Below are positions 1-12,100 of a stretch of DNA of 64,000 nt, in pieces. The notes under the pieces are model-generated. The model ran no database searches, was not told the origin of the DNA, and saw only the letters and a program-made list of their open reading frames with translations. The DNA is from Paraescarpia echinospica (taxonomy: Eukaryota; Annelida; Polychaeta; Sabellida; Siboglinidae). Made by a program: the position numbers and the translations under genes. How positions within the stretch are numbered: position 1 is the first letter of the stretch; the number at the start of each line of letters is the position of its first letter. The DNA is taken from assembly GCA_020002185.1 (NCBI GenBank), contig CM034539.1:31303897-31367896 (forward strand). Reading direction: 5' to 3'.

Positions 1-1850
1 ACATATTTTGAAGCCAATAGAATAAGCTCTTAATCTTCATAGACAATGGAAATTTGGAATTGCATTACTATAGAGTATGTAGAAAATATAATTTCAGAAA
101 TTGTCTAAACTGTCGTGTCACAATTTGTCATTATTTAATGCAAACAAAATTAGTAGTACCCGTCCAGTGTGTTACCCGTTTTGGTAGTAAATTAACTCAG
201 GAGTTAGCAAAGTAGCGGTAGGCCTAGCTAATTTGTGAAACAACCAGTTAATGTTTTGAGTATGAAAACATCAGCAGGAATTGAACCTGCTTCACATATA
301 CAAGGCATTTAACTGGACGAGCACCAATTGTTTTAAAAGCCTAAACTGTCAAAGTTTTTATTTAATAATTCGTATAAAAATTTGAATAGGAACTAACCAA
401 AGGCATGGGGAAGGTCTTCATCTTGAATCGTAAGGCTGAGCTGTCATAGTTGACAATTAAACAACATTGGCGTGTACAACACAAAGAAAGAAAAGGCGAC
501 AGGAACAATAATCTGAGGGAAATTGTGTCATTTTGCCCAGTTTTGCCTTTTGGGTTTACCACAGTATTCGATATAAGATAAGGAAAGAGGGGAAGGTGGT
601 GCTGTGGTTTTTACTAATTAATTTTAGTTTGTTCCTGGCACAACACTTAGGTTTACTTATGGCATGCCTATGGCAATGCCATGGTTATGCCCTACGACTT
701 CCTTGCAAGGCAGCTTACGTAGCGGTATTTGTCGTAATTTCGTAAAGTAATTCTTCAGTTTTTGCAGCGTTTATCTAGCCTATTCTATGGGGTTTTCAAA
801 TCAGTTAAACTTAACCAATGGAATAATGCAGACTAGGCTAGGTCAGGTGCATCTACCACCCGTTCCGGTAAATTGTTCCATAACAAGTTTGTAACTCCGA
901 TTCAAAAGCGCTCTTCGGTCAGTACTTACCGGCTATAACTGCGTTGGCGCATAAGAATTATTGTACGATTTCCGCGAATTATACGGTCCCCCAAGGACCT
1001 TTAAGTTGAGGGGAAGCCTTCGGCTTCGTTTCGGCTTTTAGTTTTACGTCTTCGATACTTCTTGTCCAGTGACAGTAAACAAAACAGTGTGTGAATGATG
1101 GCTATAAGTTAACACGCTAATATAGCCATTCAATTCTTCTTCCATTATTATAGCAAGTTATAAGTACATAACAAGTGACATATACTTCACAAATGCGCAA
1201 ATCAACAATTTATAAACCCATGTTAAATAACTAAAACTTCCATCGAACATTCGACAACCACAATTAAAATGGAGGCGGCACCAAGAAGTTCAACCCGAAA
1301 GAAGTTCGGCCGCATCACTACCTGTTTTTGTCTGCGCGGCTGGTATACTTCCGCCAGAGTATACACAATTTTCAAGTATAAGAGTTTTGCGGGGTAAGAC
1401 CACATTTAAATTTTACATATGCGGCCATTATAACGTTTCCTTCATTTCCTGCTAAATTTGACGAACAATTTTCTTGACAATTTCACAGCATATTTATCCT
1501 CCATTGATACAAGTGCTGTGGAAAACTCGTAAAATTCTCATACCTCAGTTTTCAGAAAAATCCACCTAAACCTGACACCCCTCAATTTCGCCCCAATCTG
1601 ATGACGGATTTTGAAATATTGGTGCGTTCTGCAAAATAGCCACTGTGCGAATACGCGAGCGACTAGAGTATGTTTATTGCTACCTCGTGAAAGATCTAAT
1701 GCAGTAGTACATTCAGTATTCACTGGACTGACATGTGCCATGCCAAAGTGCTCGAAAAAAACTCACACATGACACCAAAACGGTGTTTTCAAGGGCACTC
1801 TTTCGGTCGTAATGGCGGACGAATCCTTAAAGTGGTTTTACCCCATAATT
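1..1850. other. Intergenic, no gene recognised
   Basis: AT-rich sequence with only short open frames on either strand. I see no splice-bounded coding stretch, RNA gene or clear repeat in it. Confidence 0.5.
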
Positions 1851-1854
1851 ATCA

Positions 1855-2052
1855 CCAGTCCACCCACGTGGAATTACGCAGAAAATGCCACGTTGTGACG
1901 TCATCAACGTGGTCTTAAGGTTGTGGTAACGTGAAATTGCACATGAAAACCACGTTGACCACGTAACTGCGCCCCAACAAAACCACGTAGTTTCTACGTA
2001 AGATGCAACGTTGTCACAATTAACGTTAGCGCAACGTGGCTGCCACGTGGTC
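1855..2052. repeat. ACGTGG/CCACGT-rich repeat element
   Basis: The core ACGTGG or its complement CCACGT, and the shorter AACGT, recur every 10-25 bp in both orientations, starting at CCCACGTGG and ending at GCCACGTGGTC. The right edge runs into GTGCTAGCTGGGTA, which resembles GTGCTATCTGGGAA beside the GC-rich element near 4083. This points to a non-autonomous mobile element with internal inverted repeats. The family is not identified. Confidence 0.5.
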
Positions 2053-2119
2053 ACTAAGTAGATGTGCTAGCTGGGTATGAACTATACATATTTCCTTGTT
2101 TATAAATAGACATTGCACA

Positions 2120-2173
2120 CCACAGCGTCACGGAACTACCCACGTATACGTGGGTAGTTCCGTGACGCTGTGG
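2120..2173. repeat. 54-bp perfect palindrome
   Basis: Two 27-nt arms are exact reverse complements with no spacer, centred between 2146 and 2147 (core CACGTATACGTG). The match stops at 2119/2174. It separates the ACGTGG-rich element from the GC-rich block. Confidence 0.9.
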
Positions 2174-2372
2174 CCAGCCAGCACGCCAGCACGCCACCCA
2201 GCCAGCACGCCACCCTCGGCCCGAGGGCGGATCTGAGCGGCTGGGAAGCGGCACCCGTCAGCACACGACAGCCGCCTGCCAGCCGCTCCCTAGCCGCCGT
2301 TGACCCAGTGACAGAGTCCGTTAGTCATTTATCAGCAGTCGGGCCTGCCTCGGCTGGAGCACTGGGGTTGTG
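2174..2372. repeat. GC-rich repeat block with CCAGC/CACGCC tandem motif
   Basis: This is a GC-rich island in an AT-rich region. It begins with short tandem CAGCACGCC units and contains CCCTCGGCCCGAGGGCGGAT, a motif echoed near 3975 and 4017. The open frame across it is explained by composition. Confidence 0.5.
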
Positions 2373-2379
2373 ACATTTG

Positions 2380-3925
2380 ACACTACGGTGTACCGCCATT
2401 TTTGAACAAAGTCCAGACTGACGGTTAGAGGAAACAGTCAAAGCAGAGCTCCGGGGAAAAAGGTACGTTTTTAGACATTCTGTTGTAAATCTTTGTATAT
2501 TTCTAGATTATTCAAATACATTAATTTGGGCATGACTTTATAAACACACATTTGATTGTGTGGAAACTTGTTATTTATGCATAAAACATGAAATAAAATG
2601 TGGGGCAGAATAACCTGATGTCATGATTGTGGCCGCCCTATACGGCTATAGGCTATGGATGACGATGATATGATGAAGATGAACGGATCTCAACAACAAA
2701 TGCTGTCAGTGTGCTGCGTGTTACTGTTTGTTAGTGTGACAGGGTAAATGTGTGATAGATGAAGTGCTTACACTAGACGCCTTCTGTCAGTTTATGGCCC
2801 ACACAATTTCTGCCATTTATGTCGCTTTACTTTAGGGCTATAAAACAATTCCAGGTTTCTCATCAGAACTTCATTAATATGTAAATGAGGGGTTCGATTT
2901 ATGGTAAATGTGTGTATGTTGATCCTGATGACGGTACTAACAACTATCAACGCAACTCATCGTCAATAATTAACAACTTAAAAGTCTTAAGATGTCTACT
3001 GAATGTATTTCTTACAAGTAGGCACATTCCTTTGGTTTGGCGTGAAATATAGCTTTCTCTTTTTTGCGCAGAATTATTGCATGCATATTTAATCAAAGGA
3101 TAAATATGTCAAAATAAAGTTTTGTGGAAGCTTGTTTAAAATGTTTGTGCTGATGAGAAACCGGGAATTTATTTTAAAAAAGTCAAGTAAAATTATTTTA
3201 TGTGATCTTATTGTGAGACAAAATGTTTAATATTTTACAAATTTTATAGATACTATGCATTGTACAATGTGGTACCTTCATTGAAGAAATTAAATATTTG
3301 TACGTTAATATTCCAGATGCTGTCAGAAAGAATGAAGTAGCAACATTGCCACTCACGTATACAACATCAGGAGAAAATTCGAAAGTACTCCCAAGACTGC
3401 CTCTGACGGGAATGGTGTTAGACAGCACCGGATGACAAATGCAGCTGGATGTAGCAGAAAAGACTTTATGGACATTAATAATTAAGCAGCCTTTTTATAA
3501 AATATTTTGAGTTGTCATGTGCCGCATGAATCAATGGACACTAATTGCAACTTTGCCTTTTGATTTTCTTGTATTAAATTATGTGTTTGTTATGCGCATT
3601 GGAGTTGTTTGCGTATTTAATTATAGTTTATAATAATTGGATGGGGTACTCGACACCCATTCTCTTTTTGAAGCAGATTACATTTATGTTCCTAAATAAT
3701 ATATTACTATATTATTTTATTGTTTTGAACTTCCAAGTTCCAGTTAATCTCATTAAATTGATGAATGTGTATCAAGTAATGTTCATTTTAACATTAGAGT
3801 TACAATGCATGATGGTTACTATAGAAATGTTCAAGTTATGAGACCAATACACATAAGTGTATGTGTATAATTTGGTCTTATTACTTGAAAACACACAATA
3901 CACACATTTAGCAAAATTAGGCACA
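2380..3925. other. Intergenic, no gene recognised
   Basis: AT-rich sequence with short open frames only. No coding exon, RNA gene or repeat with recognisable ends was seen. Confidence 0.4.
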
Positions 3926-3927
3926 GT

Positions 3928-4082
3928 CAGCATATGAGCGGCTAACCATCGGCAGAGTATCGGCGTCCGACTATGAGCCGCCCTCGGCCCGAAGGCGAGC
4001 CGCCGGACAAAGAATCCCTCGGCCCGCAGGCGGATGCCGACAGCGGGCCGATGACTTTGCCGCTGTCGGCCCGCTGTAGTTG
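3928..4082. repeat. GC-rich CGGCCC repeat element
   Basis: Repeated CGGCCCG and GCCGAC words appear here, with an internal inverted repeat CCGACAGCGG...CCGCTGTCGG near 4037-4070. It shares the CCCTCGGCCCG(A/C)(A/G)GGCG motif with 2215-2235. Probably a non-autonomous mobile element. Confidence 0.5.
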
Positions 4083-4093
4083 TGCTATCTGGG

Positions 4094-4222
4094 AAATAGC
4101 TGTCTAGGTCATGTGACCAGCCACAGCGAACCGGGTATTAAGTCGCATCGGCCTATTCTGCACGTGAGCCAAAAATAGCTGTCTATGTCATGTGACCTGC
4201 CACAGCAAACCGGGTATTAAGT
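4094..4222 (+). repeat. ~79-bp tandem repeat, about 1.6 copies
   Basis: The unit runs from AATAGCTGTCTAGGTCATGT through ACCGGGTATTAAGTCGCATC to CACGTGAGCCAAAA. The unit start is seen near 4095 and again near 4174. Related copies lie at 7185-7415, 7938-7980 and 23226-23310. Confidence 0.8.
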
Positions 4223-4419
4223 TTACGTATACAATACATATTATTATACTAATCATTACTAAACACAATGTGATACCATTGTATGAATCAAGATATAAGC
4301 TACAAAAAGGTATTCAAGCTGTAATTAAGTGTTTTTGGTATACTGAGTTAATTATGCAATATATCACAGCAATTACCTGGATCTTTAAAATAAAATGAAG
4401 ATTTTTACATTAATTATAC

Positions 4420-4456
4420 ACACACATACATACCACACACCACACGCACACGCACA
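4420..4456. repeat. CA-rich microsatellite
   Basis: Imperfect ACACAC/ACCACAC/ACGCAC run. Confidence 0.8.
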
Positions 4457-4769
4457 AAAATGTCATACTGTCAAACAACTGGTTGTCTTGTGATCATGAA
4501 TACAGTGCTCCTAAAGAACCTTTGAATGTAAACTGTGTCCCCGAGGTGTCACATTTCTAGGGTGTCTCCCCGCAATAAATACACACGTCAAGTAATATCG
4601 AATGTAAAATGTCCAGATACTTGGTCATAGTCATAGATTTTGTCAATAATTATTTTTACTGCGTATAAACTGTGCCCAACTAGTTCATACTACTTTGTAC
4701 AAATGTAAATATACCGTACATATATTTCTGTAAACTGCTACTGTGCGAGAAGTGTAATCTTCTGTCGAT

Positions 4770-4862
4770 TTTTTCTTGAAAATCTCTAATAGCACCCCCA
4801 GTCTTCGAGAAAGCGCGACACTATGGCAGATGTGCTGAACCGCTCACCCATAAACTGGCACC
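4770..4862. repeat. Partial copy of the 28.7-kb MITE family
   Basis: The stretch with AAAATCTCTAATAGCACCCC, CTTCGAGAAAGCGCGACA and GTGCTGAACCGCT matches the interior of the element at 28707-28968. The ends are missing. Confidence 0.65.
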
Positions 4863-4869
4863 ACCTACC

Positions 4870-6030
4870 GGAGGTTCAGGTGGAACTAATGTATACACGC
4901 AAAAACGTGTGAATTCTTGTACATTTTGATCGACAAGACAGTAAATTTTTCTTTTGATCACGTTACATGTACGTATATATGAAAAATAAGTGTATTAGAT
5001 ATATGCTGTGAAGTATGGTGACTGCATAGGTGACCGTGTTCATGTTTTTTTTCGAGGTGCGGGCCTAGCTAAACTGCATAAGTACCCCTTGGCTTGGGCG
5101 GCAAGGCTTGGCTAACTCAAACTAGGTTTGATAAGTCAGAACTCACAGAAGAACGACACAATACCGCAGTGCGGCTTTTTGCCACGGGTCGGTACACTCT
5201 AGTATAAAGACATTTAATGATACGATTAATAGAGAGCCAAATTCAATACTAGGTCAAGGAGCATCTGTCTAAAAAGGACAACGCGAATTTTGGCTCCGTA
5301 ATTCGTACTACCTATGCCGCCACCTAGTTGCTGGTAATTCAACTTGTGATTATGAATGCACTATGCCGCCTTGCAGTTACCATAGTAGCAACACAGGCGC
5401 ATGTACGCATAATTATTATGTAGAAGACATAGCCTCTCGGACCTGACAATAGCAAAAATCGGGAAATATTAGAGCTATACAGTAAATATCCAGCTCTTCC
5501 ACACAAAATAGTTCCCCCTCAATTAGAAGTTAGGCGTTTTATCTTTTAACAGAGCTCTAGATTCAGATTGAATAGTGGCGCCACATGGTGGGTTGGGAAA
5601 AATTAGTGTAACATATAATCTCGACAACTTCCATTTAATACGTACACTTATAATCAGCTTATCACTGTCTGATTTATAAATAATTTATATTTAATCATTA
5701 ATAATATATTACGAACTTCATATTAACGATAAGCTAAGAAGCGGCTTGTTTGGATTAGAGATTAGTCCTTCGATCATATGACAGCAGTGACTTCTAAATG
5801 GCGTCGAATCGGTAAGGAGGGGAGGTTGCTTTGTAAACAAAGCGATCTCATTACATTTTAATGCTCACAAGTCATGATACAAACATTACTGATATACCTT
5901 GAATACGTACACTGAGGACGAGATTTTGAGGATTGTTGTCAAATATGCACATGTAGACAATTTAATATAAACTCCGTGTTAAAAGACTGCTTGGTAGTGG
6001 TAGTTGGTTGGGGAAAGTTGGGCCGTAAAA
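4870..6030 (+). promoter_or_regulatory. Upstream region of HPS4, no core promoter motif recognised
   Basis: This is the sequence ahead of the HPS4 start codon. No TATA box is evident near 5700-6000, and no other gene is seen. A 5' UTR presumably starts somewhere in the last few hundred bases, but the transcription start cannot be read from sequence. Confidence 0.25.
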
Positions 6031-6192
6031 ATGCCGGCGGTTCACCATCAACCTCGTGTGAGAGGGTGTCAGAGTTCATCACGTTTCAGTTTCAGCTGGG
6101 ATGAACAGATTTTCTTCATCTTCGATCACATGCAGCTGCAAGCCGAAAGTGACGACCTCAACGATGCTATTGTGTTTTTTATGCCAAGTTCT
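6031..6192 (+). CDS. HPS4: HPS4 coding exon 1
   Basis: 54 codons from ATG, donor GTAAGT, phase 0. It encodes the first longin strands (DEQIFFIFDHMQL ... AIVFFMPSS), equivalent to the FFLYD...CYFYPSQ segment of human HPS4. Confidence 0.9.
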
Positions 6193-9100
6193 GTAAGTAT
6201 TTAATTCGAATTATGATTTTGTCTAAATATTTTAATGTTAAATGATTTTGATCTATCTATTATACGTAAAGCTGAAGCCAGTGTAGGGTCAACTAGTTAA
6301 ATTGTGTCAGTATCTATTTATCCATTGTAATTTGATTTATAATTATTTATATGTCTGATAATATAAACTTTGATACTTGACTTGCAATTTAATTTATATA
6401 AATACTGGTGGGGGCACAAACCGTGCGACCAGTCTTTTTTGCCATTTTAACCAAAAATGTGATCAAATGTCTCCATAAAATATCTATGTGCTAAACCTCT
6501 AACACATATTCCATAGAATTTCTACAAACAAACTGTTGGAAAAGTTGTTTTTAGTGAATTACTTACGAAACTATACCAACAGAATAGTGCATAGTTTTAC
6601 TTGTGTTAAAAAGAGCATTCCGATTCTGGCATTGTTGATTCATGTGATGATTGTGATTGCTACAGACGGATGTGAGCACCCAGTGCGCCCTCTGTGGGCA
6701 GTTGATGGGAATGGTGACATTCTTCAAACATATGACTGGAGCACCACCTGTTGAGTTCATGCTGCAGAAGTGCAGGTTCACTCTGAAACACTTCGGCCGA
6801 TTCACAATGGTAGGTTTCCAGTCCTCTGAGGGACTCAGTACAACGCTGGAAAGTTAGGAGCACAGTGGCGCAGGGATTAGAGCTTCCGACTCTCAGCTGA
6901 GAGAACCAGGGAGTAAAGTGTACAGCACTTTGAGCAGTCCTGATGACAGGATACAGTGCTGTATAAGAACTTACCTTTGTTTTTATTTTAATCAAGAGAA
7001 CTTGGGTTCAAGTCCACTGTCCACCTACCCGTGTTTGAAACTTGAGCGGTTTGACGTCACATCACTTGAATGCACTTTATAAGCTTACTTGACCCCTCGC
7101 TGTCCTCATGAATGTGAGTCTGACACCCCTCCAACTTGTGACTTGTTCTGTCTAAAGCACACTGTATTTAACAAGGGAAATCCAGTGTCATGTATATGAC
7201 CCGCCACAGCGAACTGGGTATTAAGTCGCACCGGCCTATTCTGCACGTGAGCCAAAAATAGCTGTCTAGGTCATGTGACCAGACACAGCGAACTGGGTAT
7301 TAAGTTGCATCGGCCTATTCTGCACGTGAACCAAAAATAGCTGCTTGGTCATGTGACCCGCCACAGTGAACCGGGTATTAAGTCTGCACGTGAGCCAAAA
7401 ATAGCTGTCGAGGTCATATGCCATCAATTTGGTGATTTTGGCAGAAATTCACATTGTAATCTCATCCTTCAGTGTCCTGTTTATATATCTCGTTGGATAT
7501 TCCTAAACGAATAAAATTCAAGCATTTACGAACCAACATATTACTTAAGAAACAACAGACAATAATATGCAAGTCAAAATTACCTCCTTTATCAAAACAT
7601 CGGTACAAAACTCTTGTTTCACAACGTTGCCACGTAATACCCACTTTGTTATGGTCGCACCACCTCTTCTGTGGCTTTTTGCCCTTTAAGGTTTTGCTTG
7701 AAAGCTAGGGTAATGATTTTTTGCTATTTTGCAGACAGTACTTTCAACATATCTACTCTAGTATTAAAAACAATATATAAATATACGTTAATGAATGAGG
7801 GACGGACATCGTGCCTTTAATTGTTGCAGGCGATGTCTGAAACGAGAATGTACACAGGACATGTAGTGGGTAGACAGCTGGAGAAATTACACCAGTTGTT
7901 CACCTTTTACCAGCAAAGCCTTGAAGACGTCTATGAGGTATGTCATACGTGACCAGCCATAAGAAAGTTGGTATTAAGTTGAAAAAAATTGTAAAATGAC
8001 GTTTTGTATCTTTTTGGATTGCACGCATCATCAGCTTTTTAGTCCTTTGGCCGAAGGTCCAAGGGACTATTGCCATCACTCTGCGTCTGCCGTTAGCTGC
8101 CGTATCTCAGAAACCGTTCAGCAACTTTTTCTCTAATTTTGCATAGACATATCTTGGGGCACTGCCACTATGCACGAGAAATCTGTATTTGACTGAAAGA
8201 ATTCATTAAGACCTTGACTAATCTTTAATTGGTCACAGCACCCAGGCAGAGTAGACACACTTGACCCCTGTTAGACTGAACAGTTGCCTAACACTTTTAA
8301 ACTGTATCTTCAAAACTTGATTTTCTATAATTGCAAGTTGTGTTTATTTTGATGTTCATTTAATTATTATAAAATGGCGTGACTGTGGTGTCTATTGGTT
8401 AAAGATGTATTGTCTGTAGAAACCTGTAGGTGACAAACATAGAAAATTAATATTCTGTCACCTGTAGGTGACAAACATAGAAAATTAATATTCTGGACAA
8501 CTATAGAGTGAAATATCCTACACTTTATTTATATAAAATGCATTCTACTGTTCTGTTTACGATTGCCATGTCTTGTGTAGACATGGTACTGTGTAAATCA
8601 ATTGTATCAATATAGACACTAATAATTACAGATTCACAATATAATTGACACCTGAAACAACCAAATGTCAACCATTAGAAGAGTTGACATAGTTCCGCTA
8701 TACACAAGCAAGAAATCTGTATTTGATTGAATCATTCTAGTGTCATCAGCATATAGTAGAACATACATTTTCTACATCATCATCACTAAGGTTGTTGTAA
8801 ATTTAAACAGCTGCCATGTCAAGTCCATTATAATTGTGACTAACAGTGTTCAAAATTATTCAGGTAAATAGCAAATAACAAAGGACAAGTTTTCTCCTTG
8901 CCATACCTCTACACATGAGAAGAAGGCTGACACAGCCTGGCCCTCATTTATACATGATTTAGCATTTTTGTACATGTTGTATACAACTTTCAACACAATA
9001 CCATTAATACCGCATGAAATTATCTTAGACCACAGGGAGGACCGGTCTACTAAATCAAATGCTTTCTTATAATCGGCACAATAAAGCCTTTTGCGTCGAG

Positions 9101-12100
9101 ACAAATACAATTCAACCAATACCCCTATTTGAACACTGCCTGTTCTTCACCTATTACATTCGCTTTGTTTAGGTATGTAGTCAGTCTGGTGTGCTGAACA
9201 ATCACTAAGGATTAACAAACACTTGTGCAGAATGTCACCCACTTGGCAGGTTTAATTGATCTATTCAGCAATGATGACACTGCTTATGCCTCACTCTGGA
9301 CACTGTCACTCACAGTGTTGTGTATTGTCTTAGTTGGTGCATTGAGCTAATCTACTTGACCATGAATCAGTGGTGGCTCTGGTTGTGTATTACACCCAGC
9401 TGTGGAGCTAAGATTCTCTGCCTGCTATTGTTTGATGGAAACTGTGACTAATGTGTAATTGGTCAATGGCAGTAGCTTGTGTCAACAGACAGCATTAAGC
9501 CACTAGACCCCTGTTAAACTGGACAGTTGCTTGTAAGTTTTAAACTGTCAAACAGTGAGTCTACCTTTTGGTCTCAGATAATCTGTCCTCTTAGTTTTAC
9601 ACATGAAGACATAATTTGGTATAACTTGATAAGTCTTTGTAGCAGCACATTTGTACTTCCAGTGTATCATTGCAACATAACATACACATTACATACTGTG
9701 TGCCACATTTGAATGTTGTACATGTAATATTTCCATGCAATCCATTTGCATATATAATGTAAAACTTCAACAGCCGTTTTCTTCATTTTCACTTTTTGAT
9801 CCCTACCATGTTCAATGCTCCATAACTTTGCCAATTTTTGTAGCAGTCATATTTTTTGAAACCGTGTAAAGCACCCTACCAAACCTTTACAAGGATGTAA
9901 GAAAACAATGTTACAATTTTTCCGACTTATCACTCATTTGGCCAGCCGGGGTCATATATAGATGTATTAGTTCAAAGGACTTCAGGGCCACTTGGCCCAT
10001 TTTTGTACATGTTGTATACAACTTTCAACACATTACCATTAATACCACATGAAATTATCTTAGACCACAGTGAGGACCGGTCTACTAAATCAAATGCTTT
10101 CTTATAATCGATGAAGGCACAATAAAGCCTTTTGTGTCAAGACAAATACAGTTCAACCAATACCTCTATCTGAACACTGCCTGTTCTTCACCTATTACAT
10201 TCGCTTTGTTTAGGTATGTGGTCAGTGGTGTTCTGAACAATCACTAAGGATTAATGAACACTTGTGCAGAATGTCACCCACTTGGCAGGTTTAATTGATC
10301 TATTCAGCAATGATGACACTGCTTAGGCCTCACTCTGGACACTGTCACTCACAGTGTTGTGTATTGTCTTAGTTGGTGCATTGAGCTAATCTACTTGACC
10401 ATGAATCAGTGGTGGCTGTGGTTGTGTATTACACCCAGCTGTGGAGCTAAGATTCTCTGCCTGCTATTGTTTGATGGAAACTGTGACTAATCTGTAATTG
10501 GTCACTGGCAGTAGCTTGTGTCAACAGACAGCATTAAGCCACTAGTTTTATAATTTTGCTCAGGGCCCCCAAAAATGCAAAATTGTCCTGTTTCTCTGCT
10601 GCTCCCTCCTGCAGTCCCACTGATCTCTATTTATAACAGACAGACAGACAGACAGACAGTATTTTTTTGACCATCATAAGCATATAAACTACAATATAAT
10701 ATTCATTGTAAGGTCAGGAAGGCTCCCATTAAGACAATTATATGCAGCTATCATTGGAGCCACCTTACTGATGTAACTGGATAGTGGACTTTGCCCTGAT
10801 CACTTACTAGTTTCAGTGAACAGTAAACATGTAAACATTTTACTTCCATCATAACCCTTAATGATCTGTAACTATGCTTCACCAAAAACATTTGATTAAT
10901 AATTACCTACAGGGTTGTTTGATTTATGCCGGGCAGAAACTGTTTCTGCCTGGCAGAAACAGCAACAATATCAAATACATACCATTGATAGGCAAACGTG
11001 TTCTTTTTATAGAAAATGTCAGTTTCTTTCTGTACCTGTCTACGTATGATAACTAGTTGTCTGCCCTGCTCACAATAAACATCACATGTATGATAAAAGG
11101 AAGATCACTGCCACTTAACTTGTGGATTATTATTATTATAAACTGTTCTGCTACTGCTTGGTGGACAGTTAATTAGTGGATCAAGTTCAAATACATCAGC
11201 ACATTTTTCACACCTGCATGGTAGTTTAGGCTCAGTAGTGTGCTGGCAGCTACTAAACCTATAGGCTTGTGTGAAAAGGATAGTTGGCAGAAGAACTAAC
11301 TTCAAAGCACCACTGCATCCATTTAGCCAGGCAGCAGTCACACAGTCCCAGTGTCTGCTGCTATGTTTATATAATAATGATATAGGCATAATGATTCCAA
11401 TACATCAGTCTGTTGGCACAATGTCAGATAATGGAATCAGGTTAAACATCTTAACAATAACTATAATTAGTTCTGTGGAGCTGTTTTTTTCAGTGAACAG
11501 TAAACATGTAAACATTTTACTTCCATCATAACCCTTAATGATCTGTAACTATGATTCACCAAAAACCATTTGATTAATAATTACCTACAGGGTTGTTTGA
11601 TTTATGCCGGGCAGAAACTGTTTCTGCCCGGCAGAACGAGGAAGTAGAATATACAATGGGGGGTACTGTACTAAGTACTACTGTAAAAGAAAAGGACTTA
11701 GGGTTAACCATTAGTGCTGATATGAAGGTTTCAGAGCTGCGCGGAATTGCAGCTTCAAAGGGAAATCAAATCCTTGGATTAATTAGGCGAAACATAACGT
11801 ATAAGGAAAAAGAGCTAATAACACCACTGTACAAAACAATAGTTAGGCCTCATTTATAATATTGTATTCAAGCGTGGAGGCCATATCACAGGAAGGACAT
11901 AGATATGCTAGAAAGAGTGCAGAGGAGAGCAACTAAAATTATACCAAAACTGAGGGATCTTAGTTATGAAATTCACCTAAAAGAATGTGGTTTAACAACA
12001 CTGTAGATCAGGAGATTGAGAGGAGATTAGATAGAAGTGTTTAAAATAATAAATGGTTATGAAAATATTGATAGAAATATTTTTTTCTCAGTTAAGAAAG

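Noticed and set aside
2170..2373. 67-codon Ala/Ser/Pro-rich ORF
   Set aside because: It falls in the GC-rich repeat block; no start context, domain or splice support.
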